Shown here: piece after piece, positions 34,380 through 43,474 of the stretch
How the letters are laid out: every line of letters begins with the position of its first letter
How positions within the stretch are numbered: the stretch's first letter is position 1
Assembly: GCA_910576125.1 (NCBI GenBank)
Contig: CAJTHM010000001.1
Coordinates: 390,339-454,338 of the forward strand
Origin: Lachnospiraceae bacterium
GTDB taxonomy: Bacteria > Bacillota > Clostridia > Lachnospirales > Lachnospiraceae
Direction of reading: 5' to 3'
DNA length: 64,000 nt
Notes under the pieces: generated by a model
The model's database searches: none
The model's input: only the letters and a program-made list of their open reading frames with translations
Told to the model about the DNA's origin: nothing
Translations under genes and position numbers: made by a program

Positions 34380-35035
34380 TCAATCTCCCTGCTCTAATTC
34401 GCTGAATACAATCTGTTCATCAAGAATAATGGCAAAGTTCTCTCCCCGCAGCAGTTTTTCCATGGTCATCTTCAACTCGGGGCTTCCCTCCCGCACCAGC
34501 TTGCCGGCCAGGCTGTTGGAACTGGTGTTAATCCAGTATAGACCTAATTTCCCCTTATCCAGATAATTGATAATGGACCAGGGATTATAAATATCCGAAA
34601 TGCTTCCGAAAATGAAGCCGTCATACCACTCCTTCACCTCTTCTTTTCTGCCGGACAAACCAAACTCATTCAGGGCAGTGAACACTTCTTCTTCCGTGAA
34701 CCCAAAACTGTCCATGTATTTTTCCGAGGTTACCGTCACTACCTCCAGATTATTCAAATCCGAGAACACGGACTCTCTTGCTTCGTAAGAAGCAATCTGA
34801 CCCCTTGTAATCCCTGTCATGAGCGCACGCTCCAGATAAGGATTTGTCTTGAATGTGGCATTAAACAGACTTCTGGTAAAGGAAACAATTTCCTCCCAAT
34901 ACCCATTTACGCAGGCCTCCTGCATAGGTGTGTCATATTCATCCAGAAGCACTATCGAAAGAGGATTTCTGATAAAACGCCTATGGCATCTTCATATTCA
35001 ATGTCTTGCCGAATCTTCTGGGACGGTTAATCAAT
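34380..35035 (-). pseudogene. Degraded AAA-ATPase/PD-(D/E)XK-family gene
   Basis: On the minus strand [16 protein letters not shown] (about 35035-34985), the degenerate P-loop of the AAA-ATPase-like family, is followed after a deletion and frame change by VLLDEYDTPMQEACVNGYWE (Walker B) and FNATFKTNPYLERALMTGIT. The frame continues to WYDGFIFGSISDIYNPWSII and WINTSSNSLAGKLV and ends at 34380. About 90 residues after the P-loop and the whole C-terminal nuclease part are missing. It belongs to the DTPMQEA subgroup, like the remnant at 24586-24741. A promoter-like TTGCGT-17-TATACT lies just upstream near 35110. Confidence 0.8.
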
Positions 35036-35150
35036 GTTACACTGTCCCCACAGGCTTTCTCCCATACGCCCACAGCAAACCTGCCACATGTCTTCAGTAT
35101 ATCGGATTCTTACTGTAAACGCAATGGGGAGTTTCGTTTCCATTTTAAAA

Positions 35151-35191
35151 GGAGCATTTAGAAGTTCTCCTGCAGCTCTTCTAAATGCCCC
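35151..35191 (-). terminator. Terminator-like hairpin repeat, left copy
   Basis: On the minus strand GGGGCATTTAGAAG (35191-35178) pairs with CTTCTAAATGCTCC (35164-35151), and TTTT follows. It lies about 130 bases after the end of the large AAA gene and is closely related to the hairpin at 40031-40069 on the other side of that operon, in the same orientation. An overlapping alternative hairpin AAATGCCC/GGGCATTT lies at 35184-35205. Confidence 0.65.
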
Positions 35192-35323
35192 TTCACGGGC
35201 ATTTGCAGAAAAAATTAATCAGGCTCTCCAGAATCGAATGGGCCATGGCAAGGCGCTGCTTCTCGGAAATGCGGGAGTCAGATTAGATGCCCCTTAGAGC
35301 ATCCAACCGCACAGGTAGAAACT

Positions 35324-38300
35324 TTACTTTCTATTCAGCCCGCCTGCCGCCTCCACAATTTCTTTCCCGGTCAGATACTTCTTCCCATTCTCCATGACCG
35401 CTTTCACCAGACGTTCCATCGCATCTTTATTCGCTTCAATTATGTTGATTGCCTCCTCCAACTGTTCTGATAATATTCGGTTGATGAGCTCTTTTGCCTT
35501 TTGGTTATATTTAAGTTCTTCTGCTTCAATCACGGCCAAACCGATTTCTTCTTCATACATTCCGAACTTACACACCATATTCACAGCAATGCCCTTAGCA
35601 CTATCTATATCGGAGGCCGCACCGGATGTCAGGCCATATTTATATACCATTTCGGCAGCTCTGCCTCCTAATGCAGCACTGATCCTCTCCAGATAATATT
35701 TTTGAGTCGAATCCCATCCCTCTGTTCCAAATTGCGTATATCCTCCGTGATTCCCTCTTGCCACAATGCTCATATAAGTAGGCGTCCTGCCATAGTAGAG
35801 CTCAATCAGGACATGCCCTGCCTCATGATACGCGGTGCGCGCCCTCTCTCCGGGAGACCTGTCAACCCTTTCCTCCCCCAGAATACATCTCTCGAATATC
35901 TCATCAAACAAGTCGTCCTTAATGACCTGGCCTGACCGGATTCCCTCCCGCAAAGCTGCCTCGACTACTTTCTCGAGTTTTGCCGGAGCCAATCCCCTAG
36001 ACCTGTCAACAATGCTTTTCACCATTTCATCCGAGATATCAAACCTGTCGCTCTGCTTTTTAATGAGTCTCTCCAGCTGCAGCTTCCTTTCTTTTTCATC
36101 CAAAGTGCCCATCTCGAACAACCTGTCAAAACGACGTATGAGAGCAAAGTCAATTTTTTCTATATAATTCGTAGCCGCCATGACAAATACCGGCTTGTCA
36201 TCCCTGCTGATAAATCCATCCATCTCGACCAGCAACGCGTTCAGGATCGGATTCGGCACCGCTGAGTATTCCCGTTTTGTACCTATGGCCTCAATTTCAT
36301 CAATGAACAGGATTGCAGGTGCATATTTTCTCGCAATACGAAATTCATCCTGTACTTTCTCAGAGCCTCCGTTAAACAACTCGCTTGCGCTGACGGACAG
36401 GAAATTCACCCCTGATTCCGCGGCCGCGACTTTTGCCAGAAGAGTCTTTCCGGTTCCCGGAGGGCCATACAGCAGAACTCCTTTCGGCTTCACGCCTGCT
36501 TTCTTATACTCCTTAGGTTTCCGGAGATATTGAATGAAAAATTCAAGCTCCCTTTTGAGATCCTTTGACACAAAAATATCATTCCAGCTTTTATTCGGAC
36601 GCAAATCATCGGACAGCATCGCAGACTTATCCTCGGACTCCACCGCTGTTTCTAACTTGAAATCGCAGAAAATGATACTTCCCACATTGGCTTTCGTGTC
36701 AAATTCTCTTTTGGTTCCATACGTCAGGACCTGATGCCTCTCTGTCAATGTCTCCATCACCACCCGGCAGCATACATCCATGTAGGTTCTCTCCAGCTGT
36801 TTTCCAAACCTCTTGCTCTCGATAAATCCCGCGGCCCCTTTTTTCATAAGAGCATTCTTTTCTTTTTCCGTATAGTAATGTCCACGGATTCCGTCTAAAA
36901 TATACACCGGAACTTCTTTATCTTCCTCTCGGAGCCTTAAGAAAACATCCCGTCCAATCGTCCTGACATCCTCAACATCCAGCTCGTTTTCCGCATTTTC
37001 AAGACCATGTATGTAATCGACAACTGCGAAAAGAACATTTTCTTTACGGATTATTTCCATGAACCCTCTGATATCCGCAATGTTCCTCACGTTTACATTG
37101 TTATTTTTCATCTTTTCAGTCGGCGCATGTTCCACTGTCCCGAAGACAGGAATGACACAGTTCTTTTCCCCGAAATAGAAGTCTCTGATTTCCTCCGCGG
37201 TATCTTCAAAATCGCATCTCCATTCGATTCTTCTGACAATTCCGCTCTCATCCAGCCCCTGTTCTTCCTCTGCCAGTTTCAACAGTTCATACATTTCCTT
37301 ACTGATGAGCTTGCCCGCCGCTTTGGAGGCATTTCTGGCATCTGCGCTTCCGCCCATGGAATATAATACGGTCCGGGCCAGATTTTCTTCTCCCCACGCT
37401 AATTCACAGCCATATTTCTTTTTTATTTTTATCAGCCGGTTCTTGATATCATTCTCCACCAGCTCATAAATTGCATCTGCCTTTAAATGATTCAGCATGA
37501 TGACTGTGTGCGAAGACATTCTTGAAAGTATTTCCGGAGGAAAAAAGGGCTGTTTTGTTTCCAGATCCTTATCCTTCTCCAGCGCATCGATTATTACCTT
37601 ATCCGAAAGCAGTGTAAGATTTTCATTCCGTGCGGCACCGTAAAGCTGTCTGCCCGCATTGGTGGTAAAGAAAATGATGGATTTTTTAAACGATACATCC
37701 CGTTTATTATATTTATCCTCACAGAATCCATCATCCAAAATCTGTAAAAACAGTCGTATGACGCTGATATGCGCTTTTTCTATTTCATCAAACAAAAGGA
37801 CGCATCTCGGATGTTTAGACACAATCTCGGTAAGTATGCCCGGTTCAGAATCCTTCCATGTCGACGCAAAACCAACCAATTCCTGTATGGCTTCCCTATT
37901 GGAATATCCTGACATATCAAACCGCCTGAAAGGAAATCCCAATTTAAAAGCAAACTGCTGTGCCATGAAAGTCTTCCCCACGCCCGGAGGTCCGGCTAAA
38001 AGATATACGCTTTTGGGTCCTCCCTTGTCCGGCTGCAGCCGGACTGTCAATTCCCTGTCAAAGTAGGCCGCTCTCAGCTTCTCAATGGCCGCGTCCTGTC
38101 CGACAACCTTATCCCGCAGTTCGCTTTCCACGGCTCCGGCCTGCATCAAAAGCTCCCGCATGGAAGGCTCCTCTTCCACGTCCTCAATTTCTGATAATTC
38201 CGGCTTTGGGTATGCCCGCAGCATCTGCGCCACAAAAGCTGATACGGCAGGCGCGTCATATCCAAGAGCATTTTTTGCCTCTTTGTCACGGTAAACAGCA

Positions 38301-38851
38301 GTCAGCCTGCTCAGATTTACATCTGAAAGACATATCTTCAGCTCTTTCCTGAGTTTCTCTGCCGCGGATGTTCTGGCATTTTCGCTCTCTGACTCTTTTA
38401 TGATAGAAACATACCGCGACATGTCTTCCGCCGTCTTCCAGTATCCCACCGGCACAGCAAGAGCGTTTCTGTTACCGGCTAACCATTTGCCGTATTCTTC
38501 TTCATTATCCTCTTCTTCCTCCTGCTCTCTCATATCAGAAAAAGACTCCGGGTTATCTGCTTCAGACTCGTCACCGAAAGGCAAAAAGCCGTCTTCTTTC
38601 CAGCTCGCATCTTCCAGACAGTCGGCTCTCTCACCCAGATACACCAAATCCCCCAGATATTCTTCCGCTTCTTTTATGGCATACCGCAGGCTGCCGGGCA
38701 CATCTTCCGCCTCATTCTCAAGCTCGCTCCGATATTCAAAACGGCGAAATTTCGAATTCGGATACTTATTTGTCTGCTCGGAGCATTTCAACCATTCATT
38801 AAAAATTCCGGTCTTTCTCCCTCTTTTTACCGCATAAATCATTTTCTTCAT
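35324..38851 (-). CDS. Hybrid-binding-domain / ClpB-like AAA+ / FtsH-like AAA+ zinc protease fusion
   Basis: I place the start at ATG 38851 (MKKMIYAVKRGRKTGIFNEW), with AGGAG upstream; an in-frame ATG at 38908 overlaps the previous stop. That gives 1175 residues. Residues 4-45 match the RNase H1/viroplasmin hybrid-binding domain. An acidic linker follows. AAA+ 1 is ClpB D2-like: Walker A GPPGVGKT 287-294, Walker B LLFDEIEKAH 352-361, sensor TTNAG near 396. About 585-700 is a receiver-like segment. AAA+ 2 is FtsH-like: GPPGTGKT 796-803, ILFIDEIEAIG 847-857, IRRFDR 906-911. HEAGH at 1009-1013 and the Asp near 1081 are the M41 zinc ligands. FtsH's membrane helices are absent, so it is cytosolic. 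A hybrid-directed unfoldase/protease role is my inference. Confidence 0.88.
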   Translation of the reverse strand: MKKMIYAVKRGRKTGIFNEWLKCSEQTNKYPNSKFRRFEYRSELENEAEDVPGSLRYAIKEAEEYLGDLVYLGERADCLEDASWKEDGFLPFGDESEADNPESFSDMREQEEEEDNEEEYGKWLAGNRNALAVPVGYWKTAEDMSRYVSIIKESESENARTSAAEKLRKELKICLSDVNLSRLTAVYRDKEAKNALGYDAPAVSAFVAQMLRAYPKPELSEIEDVEEEPSMRELLMQAGAVESELRDKVVGQDAAIEKLRAAYFDRELTVRLQPDKGGPKSVYLLAGPPGVGKTFMAQQFAFKLGFPFRRFDMSGYSNREAIQELVGFASTWKDSEPGILTEIVSKHPRCVLLFDEIEKAHISVIRLFLQILDDGFCEDKYNKRDVSFKKSIIFFTTNAGRQLYGAARNENLTLLSDKVIIDALEKDKDLETKQPFFPPEILSRMSSHTVIMLNHLKADAIYELVENDIKNRLIKIKKKYGCELAWGEENLARTVLYSMGGSADARNASKAAGKLISKEMYELLKLAEEEQGLDESGIVRRIEWRCDFEDTAEEIRDFYFGEKNCVIPVFGTVEHAPTEKMKNNNVNVRNIADIRGFMEIIRKENVLFAVVDYIHGLENAENELDVEDVRTIGRDVFLRLREEDKEVPVYILDGIRGHYYTEKEKNALMKKGAAGFIESKRFGKQLERTYMDVCCRVVMETLTERHQVLTYGTKREFDTKANVGSIIFCDFKLETAVESEDKSAMLSDDLRPNKSWNDIFVSKDLKRELEFFIQYLRKPKEYKKAGVKPKGVLLYGPPGTGKTLLAKVAAAESGVNFLSVSASELFNGGSEKVQDEFRIARKYAPAILFIDEIEAIGTKREYSAVPNPILNALLVEMDGFISRDDKPVFVMAATNYIEKIDFALIRRFDRLFEMGTLDEKERKLQLERLIKKQSDRFDISDEMVKSIVDRSRGLAPAKLEKVVEAALREGIRSGQVIKDDLFDEIFERCILGEERVDRSPGERARTAYHEAGHVLIELYYGRTPTYMSIVARGNHGGYTQFGTEGWDSTQKYYLERISAALGGRAAEMVYKYGLTSGAASDIDSAKGIAVNMVCKFGMYEEEIGLAVIEAEELKYNQKAKELINRILSEQLEEAINIIEANKDAMERLVKAVMENGKKYLTGKEIVEAAGGLNRK

Positions 38852-38907
38852 AATCTGATTTCTCCTGTCATCCTCATATGTCATATTGATGCCGGCAGCA
38901 ATTGCCA

Positions 38908-39927
38908 TTATTCCGTCTGATTTCTAAATATAGGCCGGAATTTTCCGTCATATTTTTCTACTACATATTTGACAAGATTTCTGGCATGTCCGGCATTTTT
39001 TCTCCTTTTATCTGCCTCAGCAGTAGCCGGAAATCCCTTGAATTCATCCGGTATGGCTCTGAAAACATTGAAATCTTGCTTTCGCTTTATTCCTATTCCG
39101 GTTTCGGCTTTCGCAAGGATATCCACTAAATCATTATAAATGGCATGTGGATATTTCTCCTTATTAGCGACCCTGTACTGTTCCTTTTCGTCTTCGTCCT
39201 GCTTGTCTTTGACCTCGTGGCTGTCAATTTTTTTAAACGTTATGCCGTCATCCTTTAAAAACCCATCTTCTTCTAATTTTTGTAAAAATTCTCTATATTT
39301 ATAAGCAGCATCTCCCACTGCCGTATTTAAGTCTTTCCTATTGTCATAGCCCTGCTTTACACCATCACGGTCATAAATAAGCAGAATATTCTTTAACTTT
39401 CTCTCTTTACAGCAGATTTCCAGCGATCGCATTGCCCCAAAAAGCTCGCCAACTGTTACATGGGATCCGGATACCAGGCCACTTTTTTCAAACCGGCTTT
39501 CAAAAGGGTATTCCTGTTCTTCTTTTTCACCGTCGCCATTGTACCTGACAATTTTATATTTTTTCCCGCCCTCCACCTCTTGTATTGCGCAGCTTTCAAT
39601 GTAAGGCTTTTTTTCGTCTTTAAAAAAGATAATCAGACCATATGACGATATTGTATTATCCTTTGAAGTAAAACTCCCATCTGTATATATTACAGCATCA
39701 TAATTTGCAGCGTCAAAGGTCTTGTAATGTTCTTCTATATATTCGTCCCACTTTCCCTTGCTGAATGCCTCAGCTTCTTCCTTATACACAAATCCCGGCG
39801 GATCAACGATTTGTCCCATTTTTTTTGCTGCATCCCGCGCATCCTCATAATCGTGATACTCAACAAAATCAACATTCCCTTTCCATGTGAAGTACATTTC
39901 TATTTTCTCAGTCTTCTGTGTTCCCAT
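38908..39927 (-). CDS. RNase H-fold protein with a viroplasmin-like N-terminus
   Basis: 339 residues; GAGAGGAG precedes ATG 39927. The N-terminal 60 residues (MYFTWKGNVDFVEYHDYEDA ... VYKEEAEAFSKGKW) look like a divergent viroplasmin/hybrid-binding domain. Residues 77-275 are an RNase H fold with the metal residues in order: D83 (VIYTDGS), E161 (GELFGAMRSLE), D186 or D188 (LLIYDRDG), His in IDSHEVKD, and D269 (YNDLVDILAKAE). There is a longer insertion between the last two motifs than in RNase HI. Its TAA shares bases with an ATG of the AAA protease gene, so the two are one operon. It likely cleaves RNA in RNA:DNA hybrids. Confidence 0.82.
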   Translation of the reverse strand: MGTQKTEKIEMYFTWKGNVDFVEYHDYEDARDAAKKMGQIVDPPGFVYKEEAEAFSKGKWDEYIEEHYKTFDAANYDAVIYTDGSFTSKDNTISSYGLIIFFKDEKKPYIESCAIQEVEGGKKYKIVRYNGDGEKEEQEYPFESRFEKSGLVSGSHVTVGELFGAMRSLEICCKERKLKNILLIYDRDGVKQGYDNRKDLNTAVGDAAYKYREFLQKLEEDGFLKDDGITFKKIDSHEVKDKQDEDEKEQYRVANKEKYPHAIYNDLVDILAKAETGIGIKRKQDFNVFRAIPDEFKGFPATAEADKRRKNAGHARNLVKYVVEKYDGKFRPIFRNQTE

Positions 39928-39986
39928 TCTATGCTTTCTCCTCTCTGTTCGGTGTGGGATGGCAGCATCCCGCTCGCATCTGTATC

Positions 39987-40015
39987 ATTATATCACCGTC
40001 TAACCTATTCTACAA
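39987..40015 (-). promoter_or_regulatory. Promoter of the RNase H-AAA protease operon
   Basis: On the minus strand TTGTAG (40010-40015) and TATAAT (39987-39992) with a 17-base spacer, about 60 bases before the RNase H start. The surrounding TGATTGTAGAAT is nearly the same as in the promoters at 53186, 59092 and 62967. Confidence 0.75.
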
Positions 40016-40030
40016 TCAATCATTTGAAAA

Positions 40031-40069
40031 GGGCATTTGGAAGCTCTTCTGCAGTTCTTCCGAATGCCC
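40031..40069 (-). terminator. Terminator hairpin after the glycyl radical enzyme gene, right repeat copy
   Basis: On the minus strand GGGCATTCGGAAG (40069-40057) pairs with CTTCCAAATGCCC (40043-40031), and TTTTC follows. It lies 45 bases after the enzyme stop and forms an intrinsic terminator. It is related in sequence to the hairpin at 35151-35191. Confidence 0.75.
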
Positions 40070-40113
40070 TGAATATAATCGCTTATAATTCGCTGCCTGT
40101 TGAGGCAGATTCC

Positions 40114-42312
40114 TTACACTTTCTGCTCCTCCGCCGTAAGGTAACGGTCCACGATCTGCTGCCTGTATTCCCTGGACAGGGAGGCAAAGAAAGCGGAATA
40201 TCCCGTGACGCGCACTACCAGATCCGGTTCGCTGGCAGGGTCTGCGTGGGCCCGCCTGATCTGCTCCTTTGTAATGCAGTTTAGGTTGATCAGAGTGCCT
40301 CCCATCTGCTCATGGGCATGAATCAGGGCCATCAGGGTATCCGCGCCGCCCTCCCTGCCCAGCATATCGGTATCGATGTCCAGGTGCAGGGGCGCGGAGT
40401 TGCCATAGCCCGGCTGGGTCTTGGCCACAGCGTTGGCTTTCAGCGTAGGCGAGAAACTGGCGATGCCCTTTGCAAATCCCGGATCAGGCTCGGTGGAATG
40501 GGAAATCGGATCCCCGGCATGGCGGCCGTTGGGCGTGGCGGGCAGCTTCTCTCCATAGTAATACACGTCGCCGTGGGAGAACATGCCGGGAATGACTTTC
40601 AGGTGATGCTTCGGGGTAGGGCTGGACGTCACCATCTGTACATAGGTATCCCTGGTGCGGATGGCCCATTTTTCTGCGGGGGAATCCGGCGCGCCGAAAC
40701 GCGATATGCTGTTCAGCATCAGCCGGATATTCTCCTTTCCGGCAAAATCGCTCTTCACCGCATCGTACATCTCCTGCCAGGTCAGACGCTTCTCCCTGAC
40801 CACCCTCTCCTCGATGGCGGCAAAGGAATCCGCCACAGTAGCCAGAGCGATGCCGTCCACATTCAGGCCTATGATGTCCACGCCGCCCTGGGCACAGTTC
40901 AGTCCCCGCTCGATGGGGCCGTGGCAGAACAGGTTCAGGACGATTTCCGGCGTATTGCGGGAGACCACCTCATAGTGCCAGTCATAGCTGTCCTTGTTGC
41001 AGTCCACCAGAATCTGCAGATGGCGGCAGAAATGTTCCCACAGGCCCTCCAGGCTGGGTTCCTCCTCCCCGGCCATCAAATCGTCAAGAGCATGGACCAA
41101 TGCGAATGCCATGTTCAGGCGGGTGACGTCCTGGAGAGGGTATTCGATGCCGGGCAGCGCCGTCCAGTTGCAGCCTACTTTCGCCCGCATGCGCGCCAGT
41201 TCCATAGGATGGCCGTTCTTCGCAAAGCCCTCCTCGCAGCCCTTGGACAGGGAGAAGCATACGCCGGAACCATCCTCCAGGATATACTCCACCGCCCGGC
41301 GCAGAAGTTCCTCGTCCATGCCCTCATAGACCCGGACTGCCAGGTTGTTGGGGATATGGATTTCATGGGTGGCCTGAAGAATCAGATAGGAGATTCTGCT
41401 GGTCAGACCACGGCTGCCGTCCGGAATCTGTCCTCCCACCTGACAGTAATGGGTATCATTGTACAGCAGACTTGCCACGATCCAGATGGCCTCCTCATCC
41501 GACAGGGTGCCTGCTTTGGACTCTTTTTCATAATAGGGACGGAGCAGCTCGTCGATCTGCCCCAGGGCGCCTCCGGCATAATAAGTCCTGTCCACGCTCT
41601 GGAAATGGGCCAGGAACTGGCAGGCCTCCCTGAAAGTGCGGGGCGGCGCCTCCAGCAGGTTCTCGTTGATTTTCGCGATTTCCTGATAGTTGTTCCGATG
41701 GAACGCATCCTCCGCCTGAGCGGCCATCTCCCTTGCATAGTCCGCATGGCGCCTGACATACTCCAGCATGCCCAGCACCAGCTCTTCCTCGCCGTCATAG
41801 AAATCCGTGTCCGCCGGGGCGTTGAACTTTCTGTAATAGCGGATTTTGTCCAGCAGCCCCCTCCAGCCGAGGCGCAGACCGATGGTCATGTCGGGGCCTA
41901 AGTGGTTCATGGCTCCCACGCCGTTTTGATGGATGTCATACTTCTCATAGATTGCTTTCAACTCTGCCGGGGCTTCGTCCCCGGGGCGCAGCCCGATATT
42001 GGCGAAGCGCTGGAACACACCGGCCCAGGCGCCGGCCAGGGCGCTGTCCGGATGGATGTAGGCCGGAATGGCGTTCATGAACCGCCGCAGGTTCCGGCCG
42101 ATCATGCCGCAGCCGTAAACCATGCCGTCCTCGTGGGTCTCTGGAGCAAACTCCAGCTCGTTGAAGCAGATGAAGCCATGGTCGTCGATGTCGATATGGC
42201 CGCCGTAACGCTTCAGTTTCTCGTCATTGTAGTAGATCTTCGAATCGTGCATGGACCGGATGCGCTGCCGGACTTCTGACGAAAGCTCTACCCTTTCACT
42301 CATTGCAGACAT
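40114..42312 (-). CDS. Glycyl radical enzyme (pyruvate formate-lyase-like) of unknown substrate
   Basis: 732 residues. The C-terminal radical loop is RVTGYSAFF, with Gly near 704. The thiyl Cys is in KVGCNWTALPGIEYPLQD (C381). Dehydratases and decarboxylases of this superfamily (glycerol and propanediol dehydratase, choline lyase, arylacetate decarboxylases) normally have Cys-x-Glu at this point; here it is Cys-Asn-Trp, so the general base differs and the reaction cannot be assigned. The activase gene lies 90 bases upstream on the same strand. Oxygen-sensitive, cytosolic; no microcompartment genes nearby. Confidence 0.88.
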   Translation of the reverse strand: MSAMSERVELSSEVRQRIRSMHDSKIYYNDEKLKRYGGHIDIDDHGFICFNELEFAPETHEDGMVYGCGMIGRNLRRFMNAIPAYIHPDSALAGAWAGVFQRFANIGLRPGDEAPAELKAIYEKYDIHQNGVGAMNHLGPDMTIGLRLGWRGLLDKIRYYRKFNAPADTDFYDGEEELVLGMLEYVRRHADYAREMAAQAEDAFHRNNYQEIAKINENLLEAPPRTFREACQFLAHFQSVDRTYYAGGALGQIDELLRPYYEKESKAGTLSDEEAIWIVASLLYNDTHYCQVGGQIPDGSRGLTSRISYLILQATHEIHIPNNLAVRVYEGMDEELLRRAVEYILEDGSGVCFSLSKGCEEGFAKNGHPMELARMRAKVGCNWTALPGIEYPLQDVTRLNMAFALVHALDDLMAGEEEPSLEGLWEHFCRHLQILVDCNKDSYDWHYEVVSRNTPEIVLNLFCHGPIERGLNCAQGGVDIIGLNVDGIALATVADSFAAIEERVVREKRLTWQEMYDAVKSDFAGKENIRLMLNSISRFGAPDSPAEKWAIRTRDTYVQMVTSSPTPKHHLKVIPGMFSHGDVYYYGEKLPATPNGRHAGDPISHSTEPDPGFAKGIASFSPTLKANAVAKTQPGYGNSAPLHLDIDTDMLGREGGADTLMALIHAHEQMGGTLINLNCITKEQIRRAHADPASEPDLVVRVTGYSAFFASLSREYRQQIVDRYLTAEEQKV

Positions 42313-42402
42313 TTTGCTCTTCCTTTCTCTTCCTGAAACTATATTCCACCGCCTTATGCCGCAGGGAGACCTGACCTTTTTTCCGAAGCTGTCCGGTGCC
42401 CC

Positions 42403-43353
42403 TCAGCGGGAATACCTGGCAGGAATACCCATCTTACGGAATTTCGCGCAGACCTCTTCGACGGCATCCGGAGCGGGAACCCCGAATTTTTTCAGCTCCA
42501 TGTCCAGAGAAGCCCTCTTCCCCTCTCCCAAACGATGGTATGCCAGGAATTCCACCGCCTCCAGCCGCAGGGGCTTCAGAATCTCCGCGATTTCCAGCAT
42601 CTCATGGACATTTCCGGCAAGAGCGTTCCCTGCGCTCTGTGCGCCTTGTGCGCCCTCTTCCCCGGGAACATATGGAATCCGCACAATGATTCTGGCGCCC
42701 CGGTCGGACAGCATCCGGAGATTGTCGAGAATCTGTTCATTCCCCACGCCCGTCAGACATCTGTGGGTCTCACTCCGGGCCGCTTTCACGTCATACAGGA
42801 AAAGGTCCGCCAGGGGCAGGATTTCCTCGAACCGCTCAGAGGGCACGCACCCGGCTGTATCCACTGCCGTATGGATGCCCGCCTCCCTGCACTGCGTCAG
42901 GAGCGCTTTCAGGAACTCCGGCTGGGTCATGCACTCTCCGCCGGAAAAGGTGACCCCTCCCCCTGAGCGGGCAAAATAGTCCCTGTCCTGCTCCAGCATG
43001 GAGAAAAGCTCTCCGGCAGTGACATTTCTGCCCGTCAGAGCCAGCGCCCCCGCAAAACACTCCCCCGCGCAGGCCCCGCAGCCCGTGCAGTTCCTGCGGT
43101 CGATTCTGTGGACGCCCTCTTCGTCCAGGACATGTGCCTTTCTGGGACAGACAGCAAAACAAGCCCCGCATCCGATACACTTTTCCGGCTGGAACTGTAT
43201 CTGGGGCTCATATGTATAGGACTCCGGGTTGTGACACCAGACACACCGGAGATTGCAGCCTTTGAAAAACACAGTAGTGCGGATGCCCGGGCCGTCGTAG
43301 ACGGAAAATGGCTGGACGTTGAAAATAGTTCCTCTCACTTCTCTGGGACTCAT
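42403..43353 (-). CDS. Glycyl radical enzyme-activating protein (radical SAM)
   Basis: 316 residues. The radical SAM cluster motif is CNLRCVWC, preceded by the GPGIRTTVFFKG lead-in typical of PFL activases. Two ferredoxin-like [4Fe-4S] motifs follow at about 58-110 (CIGCGACFAVCP, CTGCGACAGEC), as in activases of dehydratase-type enzymes. The SAM-contact motif SGGECMTQP is present. It generates the glycyl radical on the enzyme encoded next. An insertion rich in Gly, Ala and Gln (EEGAQGAQSAGNALAGN) lies near 235-252. Confidence 0.93.
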   Translation of the reverse strand: MSPREVRGTIFNVQPFSVYDGPGIRTTVFFKGCNLRCVWCHNPESYTYEPQIQFQPEKCIGCGACFAVCPRKAHVLDEEGVHRIDRRNCTGCGACAGECFAGALALTGRNVTAGELFSMLEQDRDYFARSGGGVTFSGGECMTQPEFLKALLTQCREAGIHTAVDTAGCVPSERFEEILPLADLFLYDVKAARSETHRCLTGVGNEQILDNLRMLSDRGARIIVRIPYVPGEEGAQGAQSAGNALAGNVHEMLEIAEILKPLRLEAVEFLAYHRLGEGKRASLDMELKKFGVPAPDAVEEVCAKFRKMGIPARYSR

Positions 43354-43474
43354 CGTGGCACCCCCTTATCTTAGTGCCCGAAGGGGATGCTGTCGGATTC
43401 CCCCGGGAGGTTTAACGTGCACATTTTTGATGCCTTTACTATATCACCTGGCATCCAAAAAGTAAATAGGTATT

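Noticed and set aside
40312..41901. A plus-strand open frame of 529 codons inside the glycyl radical enzyme gene
   Set aside because: It is the exact antisense of a conserved enzyme, has no ribosome site and has the composition of a GC-rich shadow frame.
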